64,000 nucleotides of DNA from the NCBI GenBank assembly GCA_031769625.1, contig JAUIMM010002316.1:31817-95816 (forward strand). The letters run 5' to 3'. Shown here one piece after another: positions 47,034 through 60,200 of this stretch. The position numbers were made by a program, and so were the translations under genes. The number at the start of each line of letters is the position of its first letter. The first letter of the stretch is position 1. The stretch comes from Taudactylus pleione (taxonomy: Eukaryota > Chordata > Amphibia > Anura > Myobatrachidae). The notes under the pieces are model-generated. The model was not told the origin of the DNA, did no database searches, and saw only the letters and a program-made list of their open reading frames with translations.

Positions 47034-48240
47034 ATGTGGTGTAGAGCTGTATAGTGGTACATAGTATAGAATATGGTTTAGAGCTGTATAGTGGTACATA
47101 GTATAGAATGTGGTATATAGTGGTACATAGTATAAAAATGTGGTGTAGAGCTGTATAATGGTACATAGTATAGAATGTGGTGTATAGTGTTACATAGTAT
47201 AGAATATGATGTATAGTGGTACATAGTATAGAATGTGGTGTATAGGTAGTATATAGTATAGAATATGGTGTAGAGCTGTATAGTGGTACATAGTATAGAA
47301 TGTGGTGTAGAGTTGTATAGTGGTACATAGTATAGAATATGGTGTATAGTGGTACATAGTAATAGAATGTGGTGTAGAGCTGTATAATGGTACATATTAT
47401 AGGATGTGGTGTATAGTGGTATATAATATAGAATATGGTGTTATAGAGGTACATAGTATAGAATATGGTGTATAGTGGTACATAGTCTGGAATGTGGTGT
47501 ATAGTGGTACAAAGTATAGAATATGGTGTATAGTTGTACATAGTATAGAATGTGGTGTAGAGCTGTATAGTGGTACATACTATAGAATATAGTTTAGAGC
47601 TGTATAGTGGTGCATAGTATAGAATGTGTTATATAGTGGTACATAGTATAAAATGTGGTGTAGAGCTGTATAATGGTACATAGTATAGAATGTGGTGTAT
47701 AGCGTTACATACTATAGAATATGATGTATAGTGGTACATAGTATAGAATGTGATGTATAGTAGTATATAGTATAGAATATGGTGTAGAGCTGTATAGTGG
47801 TACATAGAATAGAATATGGTGTAGAGCTGTATAGTGGTACATAATATAGATATGATGTATAGTGGTACATAGTATAGAATATGGTGTATAGTGGTATATA
47901 GTATAGAATGTGGTGTAGAGCTGTATAGTGGTTCATAGTATAGGAAAATGGTGTATAGTGGTACATAGTATAGAATATGGGGTAAAGCTGTATAGTGGTA
48001 TATAGTATCGAATATGGTGTAAAGTGGTATATAGTATAGAATATGGTGTATAGTGGTATATTGTATAGAATATGGTGTATAGAGGTACATAGTATAGAAT
48101 ATGGTGTATAGAGTTACATAGTATAGAATATGGTGCATAATGGTACATAGCCAAGAATGTGGTGTATAGTGGTACATAGAATATGGTGTATAGTGGTACA
48201 TTGTATAGAATGTGGTGTAGAGCTGTATAGTGGTACATAG
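47024..48240 (-). repeat. Right outer arm of inverted duplication
   Basis: This is the reverse-complement partner of 42,335-43,492. It carries an additional 29-bp GTGTATAGTGTTACATAG monomer near 47,185 and a few single-base differences (TATAAAAATG near 47,132, TATAGGTAGT near 47,242, GTAATAGAATG near 47,360, AGGAAAATGG near 47,943). Past 48,241 it resembles the 22-24 kb part of the forward array instead. Confidence 0.85.
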
Positions 48241-51200
48241 TATAGAATGTGGTGTAAAGCTGTATAGTGGTACATAGTATAGAATATGGTATATAGTTTT
48301 ATTTAGTATAGAATATGGTATAGAGCTCTATTGTGGTATATAGTATAGAATATGGTGTAGAGCTGTATAGAGGTACAAAGTTTAGAATATGGTGTATAGT
48401 GGAACATTGTACAGAATGTGGTGTATAGTGGTACATAGTCTTGAATATGGTGTATAGTGGTACATAGTATAGAATGTGGTGTAGAGCTGTATAGTGGTAC
48501 ATAGTATAGAATATGGTGAATAATGGTAAATAGTATAGAATGTGGTGTATTGTGGTACATAGTATAGAATATGGTGTATAGTGGTACATATTATAGAAAA
48601 TGGTGTATAGAGGTACATAGTATAGAATGTGGTGTATAGTGGTAAATAGTAAAGAATGTGTTGTATAGTGGTACATAATATAGAATTTGGTGTAGAGCTG
48701 TATAGTGGTACATAGTAAAGAATATGGTGTATAGAGGAACATAGTATAGAATGTTGTGTAGAGCTGTATAGTGGTTTATAGCATAGAATGTGGTGTATAG
48801 TGGTACATATTATAGAATGTGGTATAAAGCTGTATAGTGGTACATAGTATAGAATATGGTGAAAAATGGTAAATAGTATAGAATGTGGTGTATTGTGGTA
48901 CACAGTATAGAATATGGTGTATAGTGGTACTTAGTATAGAATATGGTGTATAGTGGTACAAAGTATAGAATGTGGTGTAGAGCTAAATACTGGTACATAG
49001 TATAGAATATGGTATATAGAGGTACATAGTATAGAATATGGTGTATAGTGGTGCATAGTATAGAATGTGGTGTAGAGCTGTATAGTGGTACATAGTATAG
49101 AATGTGGTGTATAGTGGTACATAGTATAGAATATAGTGTATAGAGGTACAAAGTATAGAATATGGTGTATAGTGGAACATAGTACAGAATGTGGTGTATA
49201 GTGGTACATAGTCTTGAATATGGTGTATAGTGGTACATAGTATAGAATGTGGTGTTGAGTTGTATAGTGGTATATAGTATAGAATATGGTGTATAGAGGT
49301 ACATAGTATAGAATATGGTGTATAGTGGTACATAGTCTAGAATTTGGTGTACAGTGGTACATAGTATAGAATATGGTGTATAGTGGTACATAGTATAGAA
49401 TGTGGTGTAGAGCTGTATAATGGTACATAGTATAGAATGTGGTGTATAGTGTTACATAGTATAGAATATAGTGTATAGTGGTACATAGTATATAAAGTGT
49501 TGTATAGTAGTATATAGTATAGAATATGGTGTAGAGCAGTATAGTGGTACATAGTATAGAATATGGTGTAGAGGTGTATAGTGGTATATAGTATAGAGTA
49601 TTTTGTATAGTGATACATAGCATAGAATATGGTGTAGAGCTGTATAGTGGTATGTAGTATAGAATATGGTGTATTGTGCTACATAGTATAGAATATGGTG
49701 TATAGTGGTATATAGTATAGAATGTGGTGTAGAGCTGTATAGTTGTACATAGTATAGCATATGGTGTATAGTGGTACATAGTATAAAATACTGTGTATAG
49801 AGGTACATAGTATAGAATATGGTGTATAGTGGTACATAGTATAGAATGTGGTGTATAGTGGTGCATAGTTGGACATAGTATAGTATATACTAGTAGTGGT
49901 ATAAAGTATAGAATGTGGTGTATAGTGGTATATGGTGTAGAGCTGTATTGTGGTACATAGTATAGAATGTGGTGTATAGTAGAACATAGTATAGAATACA
50001 GTGTAGAGCTGTATAGTTGGACATAGTATAGAATGTGGTGTAGAGCTGTATAGTGGTACATAGTATAGAATATGGTGTATAGTGGTACATAGAATAGAAT
50101 GTGTTGTAGAGCTGTATAGTGGTACATAGTATAGAATGTGGTGTATAGTGGTACATAGTATAGAATATGGTGTACACTGGAACATAGTATAGAATATGGT
50201 GTAGAGCTGTATAGTTGTATATATTATAGAATATGGTGTAGAGCTGTATAGTGGTACATAGTATAGAATGTGGTGTATAGTAGTACATAGTATAGAATAC
50301 GGTGTAGAGCTGTATAGTTGGACATAGTATAGAATGTGGTGTAGAGCTGTATAGTGGTACATAGTATAAAATATTGTGTATAGTGGTACATAGTATAGAA
50401 TGTGTTGTAGAGCTGTATAATGGTACATAGTATAGGATGTGGTGTATAGTGGTATATAGTATAGAATATGGTGTATAGAGGTACATAGTATAGAATATGG
50501 TGTATTGTGGTACATAGTATGGAATACGTTGCATAGTGTATCATAGTATAGAATATGGTGTATTGTGGTACATAGTATAGAATATGGTGTATGGTGGTAC
50601 ATTGTAAAGAATATGGTGGATAGAGGTACATAGTTTAGAATGTGGTGTATAGTGGTACATAGTATAGAATTTTGTGTAGAGCTGTAGAGTGGTACATAGT
50701 ACAGAATATGGTGTATAGAGGTACATAGTATAGAATATGGTGTAGAGCTGTATAATGGTACATAGTATAGAATGTGGTGTATAGTTGTACATAGTATAGA
50801 ATATGGTGTATAGTGGTACATAGTATAGAATATCATGTATAGTGGTACATAGTATAGAATGTGGTGTAGAGCTGTACAGTGGTACATAGTGTAGATTGTG
50901 GTGTAGAGCTGTAAAGTGGAACATAGTATAGAAAATGGTATATAGAGGTACATAGTATAGATTATGGTGTATAGTGGTACATAGTATAGAATGTGGTGTA
51001 GAGCTGTATAGTGGTACATAGTATAGAATGCGGTGTATGGTGGTATATAGTATAGAATATAGTGTATAGAGGCACATAGTATAGAATATGGTGTATAGTG
51101 GTACATAGTATAGAATGTGGTGTATAGTGGTACATAGTATAGAATGTGTTTACAGAGGTATATAGTATAGAATATGGTGTATAGTGATACATAGTCTAGA

Positions 51201-52500
51201 ATATGGTGTATAGTGGTACATAGAATATGATTTATAGTGGTACATAGTATAGAATGTGGTGTAGAGCTGAATAGTGGCACATAGTATAGAATATGGTGTA
51301 TAGTGGTACATAGTATAGAATGTGGTGTAGTGCTGTTTAGTGTTACATAGTATAGAATGTGGTGTATAGTGCTACATAGTATAGAATATGGTGTATAGTG
51401 GTACTTAGTATAGAATGTGATCTATAGCAGTATAGAGTATAGAATATGGTGTAGAGCTGTACAGTTGTACATAATATAGAATGTGGTATAGAGCTGTATA
51501 GTAGTACATAGCATTGAATATGGTGTAGAGGTGTATAGTGGTACATAGTATAGAATTTGGTGTATAGTGGTAAATAGTATAGAATATGGTGTAGAGCTGT
51601 ATAATGGTTCATAGTATAGAATATTGTGTATAGTGGTACATAGTATAGAATATGGGGTAGAGCTGTATAGTTGTATATAGTATAGAATATGGTGTATAGT
51701 GGTACATTGTATAGAATATGGTTAATACTGGTATATAGTATAGAATATGGTGTATAGAGGTAAATAGTATAGAACAAGGTGTAAAAAGGTAAATATTATA
51801 GAATATGGTGTATAGTGGTACATAGTCTAGAATGTGGTGTATAGTGGTACATAGAATAAGGTGTATAGTGGTACATTGTATAGAATGTGGTGTAGTGCTG
51901 TATAGTGGTACATAGTATAGAGTATGGTGTATAGTGGTACATAGCATTGAATGTGGTGAAGAGCTGTATAGTGGAACATAGTATAGTATATTGTGTATAA
52001 TGGTACATAGTATAGAATGTGGTGTATAGTGGTACACAGTGTAGAATGTGGTGTAGAGCTGTATAGTGGTACATAGTATAGAATATGGTGTATTGTGGTA
52101 CATAGTATAGAATATGGTGTATAGAGGTACATAGTATAGAATATGGTGTATAGTGGTACATAGTATAAAATGTGGTGTAGAGCTGTATAATGGTACATAG
52201 TATAGGATGTTGTGTATAGTGGTATATAGTATAGAATATGGTGTATAGAGGTACATAGTATAGAATATGGTGTATAGTGGTACATAGTCTAGAATGTGGT
52301 GTACAGTGGTACATAGTATAGAATATGAGTGTATAGTGGTACATAGTATAGAATGTGGTGTAGAGCTGTATAGTGGTACATAGTATAGAATATTGTTTAG
52401 AGCTGTATAGTGGTACATAGTATTAAATGTGGTATATAAGTGGTACATATTATAGAATGTGGTGTAGAGCTGTATAATACTACATAGTATAGAATGTGGT
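48241..52500 (-). repeat. Reversed array related to the 22-27 kb HORs
   Basis: Read on the reverse strand, 48,300-48,742 parallels about 23,763-24,000, and 49,900-50,650 carries the shortened-monomer group known from 26,685-26,765. The stretch 49,620-50,180 recurs at 53,147-53,710 (offset 3,527; the ACTGTGTATAG unit is at 49,790 and 53,317). 51,340-51,560 recurs at 60,640-60,860 (offset 9,299; GTGATCTA at 51,417 and 60,716). The CATAGTATAGTATATACTAG irregularity near 49,873 is peculiar to this copy. Confidence 0.78.
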
Positions 52501-55500
52501 GTATAGTGTTACATAGTATAGAATATGGTGTATAGTGGTACATAGTATAGAATGTGTTGTATAGTAGTATATAGTATAGAATATGGTGTAGAGCAGTATA
52601 GTGGTACATAGTATAGAATATGGTGTAGAGGTGTATAGTGGTATATAGTATAGAATATGGTGTATAGTTGTATATAGTATAGAATGTGGTGTAGAGCTGT
52701 ATAGTGGTTCATAGTATAGAAAATGATGTATAGTGGTACATAGTATAGAATGTGGTGTAGAGCTGAATAGTGGTACATAGTATAGAATATGGTGTATAGT
52801 CGTACATAGTATAGAATGTGGTGTACAGCTGTATAGTGTTACATAGTGTAGAATGTGGTGTATAGTGCTACATAGTATAGAATATTGTGTATAGTGGTAC
52901 TTAGTATAGAATGTGGTCTATAGTAGTATATAGTATAGAATATGGTGTAGAGCTGTACAGTTGTACATAGTATAGAATGTGGTATAGAGCTGTATAGTGG
53001 TACATAGCATAGAATATGGTATAGAGGTGTATAGTGCTACATAGTATAGAATATGGTGTAGAGCTGTATAGTGGTATATAGTATAGAATATGGTGTAGAG
53101 CTGTAAAGTGGTGCATAGTATAGAGTATTGTGTATAGTGATACATACCATAGAATATGGTGTAGAGCTGAATAGTGGTATGTAGTATAGAATATGGTGTA
53201 TAGTGCTACATAGTATAGAATATGGTGTATAGTGGTATATAGTATAGAATGTGGTGTGGAGCTGTATAGTGGTACATAGTATAGCATATGGTGTATAGTG
53301 GTACATAGTATAAAATACTGTGTATAGAGGTACATAGTATAGAATATGGTGTATAGTGGTACATAGTATAGAATGTGGTGTATAGTGGTGCATAGTTGTA
53401 CATAGTATAGAGTGTGGTGTAGTGGTATAAAGTATAGAATGTGGTGTATAGTGGTATATGGTGTAGAGCTGTATAGTGGTACATAGTATAGAATGTGGTG
53501 TATATTAGAACATAGTATAGAATACGGTGTAGAGCTGTATAGTTGGACATAGTATAGAATGTGGTGTAGAGCTGTATAGTGGTACATAGTATAGAATATG
53601 GTGTATAGTGGTACATAGTATAGAATGTGTTGTAGAGCTGTATAGTGGTACATAGTATAGAATGTGGTGTATAGTGGTACATAGTATAGAATATGGTGTA
53701 CAGTGGTACATAGTATAGAATACGGTGTAGAGCTGTATAGTTGTTTATAGTATAGAATGTGGTGTAGAGCTGTATAGTGGTTCATAGTATAGAAAATGGT
53801 GTATAGTGGTACATAGTATAGAATGTGATGTAGAGCTGTATAATGGTACATAGTATAGGATGTGGTGTATAGTGGTATATAGTATAGAATATGGTGTGTA
53901 GAGGTTCATAGTATAGAATGTGGTGTAGAGCTGTATAGTGGTACATAGTCTAGAATGTGGTGTACAGTGGTACATAGTATAGAATATGGTGTATAGTGGT
54001 ACATAGTATAGAATGTGGTGTAGAGCTGTAGAGTGGTACATAGTATAGAATATTGTTTAGAGCTGTATAGTGGTACATAGTATAAAATGTGGTATATAGT
54101 GGTACATATTATAGAATGTGGTGTTGAGCTGTATAATGGTACATAGTATAGAATGTGGTGTATAGTGGTACATAGTATAGAATGTGTTGTATAGTAGTAT
54201 ATAGTTTAGAATATGGTGTAGAGCAGTATAGTGGTACATAGTATAGAATATGGTGTAGAGGTGTATAGTGGTATATAGTATAGAATATGGTGTATAGTTG
54301 TATATAGTATAGAATGCGGTGTAGAGCTGTATAGTGGTTCATAGTATAGAAAATGATGTATAGTGGTACATAGTATAGAATGTGGTGTAGAGCTGAATAG
54401 TGGTACATAGTATAGAATATGGTGTATAGTTGTACATAGTATAGAATGTGGTGTAGAGCTGTATATTGTTACATAGAATAGAATGTGGTGTATAGTGCTA
54501 CATAGTATATAATCTTGTGTATAGTGGTACTTAGTATAGAATGTGGTCTATAGTAGTATATAGTATAGAATATGGTGTAGAGCTGTACAGTTGTACATAG
54601 TATAGAATGTGGTATAGAGCTGTATAGTTGTACATAGCATAGAATATGGTGTATAGTGCTACATAGTATAGAATATTGTGTATAGTGGTATATAGTATAG
54701 AATATGGTGTATAGTGGTATATAGTATAGAATATGGTGTATAGAGGTACATAGTATAGAATATGGTGTATAGAGTTACATAGTATAGAATATGGTGTATA
54801 GTGGTACATAGTCTAGAATGTGGTGTATAATGGTATATAAAATATGGAGTATAGTGGTACATAGTATAGAATGTGGTGTAGAGCTGTATAGTGGTACATA
54901 GTATAGAATATGGTGTATAGTGGTACATAGTATAGACTGTGGTTTACAGCTGTTTAATGGAACATACTATAGAATGTGGTTTAAAGCTGTATAGTGGTAC
55001 ATAGTATAGAATATGGTGTATAGTAGTATATAGTATAGAATATGGTATAGAGCTGTATTGTGGTATATAGTATAGAATATGGTGTAGAGCTGTATAGTGG
55101 TACATAATATAGAATATGGTGTAGAGCTGTATAGTGGTACATAGTATACAATATGGTGTATAGTGGTAAATAGTATAGAATATGGTGTAGAGCTGTAAAG
55201 TGGTGCATAGTATAGAGTATTGTGTATAGTGATAATATAGTGCAGAGCTGTATAGTGGTACGTAGTATAGAATATGGTGTATAGTGCTACATAGTATAGA
55301 ATATGGTGTATAGTGGTATATAGTATAGAATGTTGTGTAGAACTGTATAGTGGTACATAGTATAGCATATGGTGTATAGTGGTACATAGTATAGAATATG
55401 GTGTATAGAGGTACATAGTATAGAATATGGTGTATAGTGGTACATAGTACAGAATGTGGTAAATAGTGGTGCATAGTTGTACTTAGTATAGAGTGTGGTG

Positions 55501-57200
55501 TAGTGGTACATAGTATAGAATATGGTGTATAGTGGTATATGGTGTAGAGCTGTATAGTGGTACATAGTTTAGAATGTGGTGTATATTAGTACATAGTATA
55601 GAATATGGTGTAGAGCTGTATAGTGGTACATATTATAGAAAGTGGTGTAGAGCTGTATAGTGGTACATAGTATAGAATATGGTGTATTGTAGTACATAGT
55701 ATAGAATGTGTTGTAGAGCTGTATAGTGGTACATAGTATAGAATATGGTGTATAGTGGTACATAGTATAGAATATGGTGTAGAGCTGTATTGTGGAACAT
55801 AATATAGAATATGGTGTATAGTGGTACATAGTATAGAATATGGTGTATAGAGGTACATAGTATACAATATGGTGTATAGTGGTACATAGTATGGAATATG
55901 GTGCATATTGGTACATAGTATAGAATATGGTGTATTTTGGTACTTAGTATAGAATATGGTGTATAGTGGTACATTTTATAGAATATGGTGTATAGAGGTA
56001 CATAGTATAGAATATTGTGTATAGTGGTACATAGTATAGAATGTGGTGTATGGTGGTACATACTATAGAATTTGGTGTAGAGCTGTATAGTGGTACATAG
56101 TATAGAATATGGTGTGTAGAGGTTCATAGTATAGAATGTGGTGTAGAGCTGTATAGTGGTATATAGTATAGAATGTGTTGTATAGTGGTACTTAGTATAG
56201 AATGTGGTGTAACGCTGTATAATGGTACATAGTATAGAATGTGGTGTATAGTGGTACATAGTATAGAATATGGTGTATAGTGGTACATAGTATAGAATAT
56301 GGTGTATAGTGGTACGTAGTATAGAATGTGGTGTAGAGCTGTATAGTGGTACATAGTATAGATTGTGGTGTAGAGCTGTAAAGTGGTACACAGAATAGAA
56401 AATGTTGTATATAGGTACATAGTATAGAATGTGGTGTATGGTGTTATATAGTATAGAATATAGTGTATAGAGGCACATAGTATAGAATATGGTGTATAGT
56501 GGTACATAGTATAGAATGTGGTTTATAGTGGTACACAGTATAGAATGTGGTGTAGAGCTGTATAGTGGTACATAGTGTAGAATATGGTGTATAGTGGTTC
56601 ATAGTATAGAATGTGGTGTAGAGCTGTATAGTTGTACATAGTATAGAATATGGTGTATAGTGGTACATAGTATAGAATGTGGTTTAAAGCTGTATAATGG
56701 TACATACTATAGAATGTGGTTTAAAGCAGTATAGTGGTACATAGTATAGAATATGGTGTATAGCAGTATATAGTATAGAATATGGTATAGATCTGTATTG
56801 TGGTATATAGTATAGAATATGGTGTAGAGCTGTATAGTGGTACATAGTATAGAATATGGTGTAGAGCTGTATAGTGGTACATAGTATACAATATGGTGTA
56901 TAGTGGTAAATAGTATAGAATATGGTGTAGAGCTGTAAAGTGGTGCATAGTATAGAGTATTGTGTATAGTGATACATAGCATAGAATATGGTGTAGGGCT
57001 GTATAGTGGTACGTAGTATAGAATATGGTGTATAGAGGTACATAGTATAGAATATGGTGTATAGTGGTACATAGTATAGAATGTGGTGTATAGTGGTGCA
57101 TAGTGGTTCATAGTATAGAGTGTGGTGTAGTGGTACATAGTATAGAATGTGGTGTATAGTGGTATACGGTGTAGAGCTGTATAGTGGTACATAGTTTATA
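52501..57200 (-). repeat. Reversed array with 1,630-bp and 1,740-bp offset duplications
   Basis: 52,530-53,010 recurs at 54,160-54,640 (offset 1,630; AATGTGTTGT at 52,551 and 54,181, GGTATAGAGC at 52,981 and 54,611). 54,961-55,235 recurs at 56,701-56,975 (offset 1,740; TTAAAGC at 54,981 and 56,721, TGTGTATAGT at 55,221 and 56,961). Copies differ by scattered substitutions. In the first member of the second pair a deletion removes part of two monomers near 55,232 (GTGATAATATAG). Confidence 0.8.
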
Positions 57201-60200
57201 ATGTGGTGTATAGTAGTACATAGTATAGAATGTGGTGTAGAGCTGTACAGTGGTACATAGTATAGAATGTGGTTTAGAGCTGTATAGTGGTACATAGTAT
57301 AGAATATGGTGTATAGTGGTACATAGTATAGAATATGGTGTATAGTGGTACATAGTATAGAATATGGTGTAGAGCCGTACTGTGTTACATAATATAGAAT
57401 ATGTTGTATAGTGGTACATAGTATGGAATACGGTGTATAGTGGTACATAGTATAGAATATGGTGTATAGTGGTACATAGTAAAGAATGTGATGTATAGTT
57501 GTGCATAGTATAGAATTTGGTGTAGAGGTGTATAGTGGTACATAGTTTAGAATATGGTGTATAGTGGTACATTGTATAGAATATGGTGTATAGTGGTATA
57601 TAGTATAGAATTTGGTGTAGAGGTGTATAGTGGTACATAGTATAGAATATGTTGTATAGAGATACATAGTATAGAATGTCGGTGTCAAGCTGTATAGTGG
57701 TACATAGTATAGAATGTGTTGTATAGTGGTACTTAGTATAGAATGTGTTGTAAAGCTGTATAATGGTACATAGTATAGAATCTGGTGTATAGTGGTACAT
57801 AATATAGAATATGGTGTATAGTGGTACATAGTATAGAATATGGTGTATAGTGGTACATAGTATAGAATGTGGTGTAGAGCTGTATAGTGGTACATAGTAT
57901 AGATTGTGGTGTAGAGCTGTAAAGTGGTACATAGTAAAGAAAATGATGTATAGAGGTACATAGTAGAGAATATGGTGTATAGTGGTACATAGTATAGTAT
58001 GTGGTGTAGAGCTGTATAGTGGTACATAGTATAGAATGTGTAGTATGGTGGTATATAGTATAGAATATAGTGTAAAGAGGCACATAGTATAGAATATGGT
58101 GTATAGTGGTACATAGTATAGAATGTGGTGAATAGTGGTACATAGTATAGAATGTGGTGTATAGAGGTACATAGTATAGAATATGGTGTATAGTGGTACA
58201 CAGTCTAGAATATGGTGTATAGTGGTACATAGAATATTATTTATAGTGGTACATAGTATAGAATGTGGTGTAGAGCTGAATAGTGGTACATAGTATAGAA
58301 TATTGTGTATAGTGGTACACATTATAGAATGTGGTGTAGAGCTGTATATTGTTACATAGTATAGAATGTGGTGTATAGTGCTACATAGTATAGAATATGG
58401 TGTATAGTGGTACATAGTATAGAATGTGGTGTATAGTAGTATATAGTATAGAATTTGGTGTAGAGCTGTATACTGGTACATAGTATAGAATGTGGTGTAG
58501 AGCTGTATATTGGTACATAGTAAAGAATATGGTGTATAGTGGTACATAGTATAGAATGTGGTGTATAGTGGTACATAATATAGAATGTGGTGCAGAGCTG
58601 TATAATGGTACATAGTCTAGAATGTGGTTTATAGTGGTACATAGTATAGAGTATGGTGTACAGCGGTACATAGTATAGAATGTGGAGTAGAGATGTATAG
58701 TGGTACATAGTATAGAATATGGTGTAGAGCTGTATAGTAGTACATAGTATAGAATGTGGTATATAGTGGTACATTTTATAGAATATGGTGTATAGTGGTA
58801 CATAGTATAGAATGTGGTGTATAGTAGTATATAGTATAGATTATGGTGTAGAGCTATATAGTAGAACTTAGTATAGAATGTGGTATAGTGCTGTATAGTG
58901 GTACATAGTATAGAGTATGGTGTAGAGGTGTATAGTGGTACATAGTATAGAAAATGGAGCAATTAGTGGTACATAGTATAGAAGATGGTGTATAGTGGTA
59001 CATAGTACAGAATATGGTGTACATTGGTACATAGTATAGAATATGGTGTAGAGCTGTATTGTGGTACATAATATAGAATATGGTGTATAGTGGTACATAT
59101 TATAGAATATGGTGTATAGATTTACATAGTATAGAATATGGTGTATAGAGGTACATAGTATAGAATATGGTGTATAGTTCTACATAGTATAGAATGTGTT
59201 GTATTGTGGTACATAGTCTAGCATGTGATGTATAGTGGTACATAGTATAGAATATGGTGTATAGTGGTTCATAGTATAGAATGTGGTTTACTGCTGTATA
59301 ATGGTACATACTATAGAATATGGTGTATAGTAGCATATAGTATAGAATATGGTATAGAGCTGTATCGTGGTACGTAGTATAGCATATGGTGTATAGAGGT
59401 ACATAGAATAGAATATGGTGTATAGTGGTACATAGTATAGAATGTGGTGTATAGTGGTGCATAGTGGTACATAGTATAGACTGTGGTGTAGTGGTACATA
59501 GTATAGAATGTGGTGTATAGTGGTATTTGGTGTAGAGCTGTATAGTGGTACATAGTATAGAATGTGGTGTATAGTGGTACATAGTATAGAATATGGTGTA
59601 CAGTGGTACATAGTATAGAATATGGTGTAGAGCTGTATAGTTGTACATAGTATAGAATATGGTGTAGAGCTGTATTGTGGTACATAGTATAGAATATGGT
59701 GTATAGTGGTACATAGTACAGAATGTGGTGTATAGTGCTGCATAGTGGTACATAGTATAGACTGTGGTGTAGTGGTACATAGTATAGAATGTGGTGTATA
59801 GTGGTATATGGTGTAGAGCTGTATAGTGGTACATAGTATAGAATATGGTGTATAGTGGTACATAGTATAGAATATGGTGTACAGTGGTACATAGTATAGA
59901 ATATGGTGTAGAGCTGTATAGTTGTACATAGTATAGAATATGGTGTAGAGCTGTATTGTGGTACATAGTATAGAATATGGTGTATAGTGGTACATAGTAT
60001 AGAATATGGTGTATAGAGGTACAAAGTATAGAATATGTTGTAGAGCTCTATAGTGGTACATAGTACAGAATGTGTTGTATAGTGGTACATAGTATAAATT
60101 GTGGTTTAAAGCTGTATAATGGTACATAGTATAGAATGTGGTGTATAGTTGTACATAGTATAGAATATGGTGTATAGTGGTACATAGTATAGAATATGGT

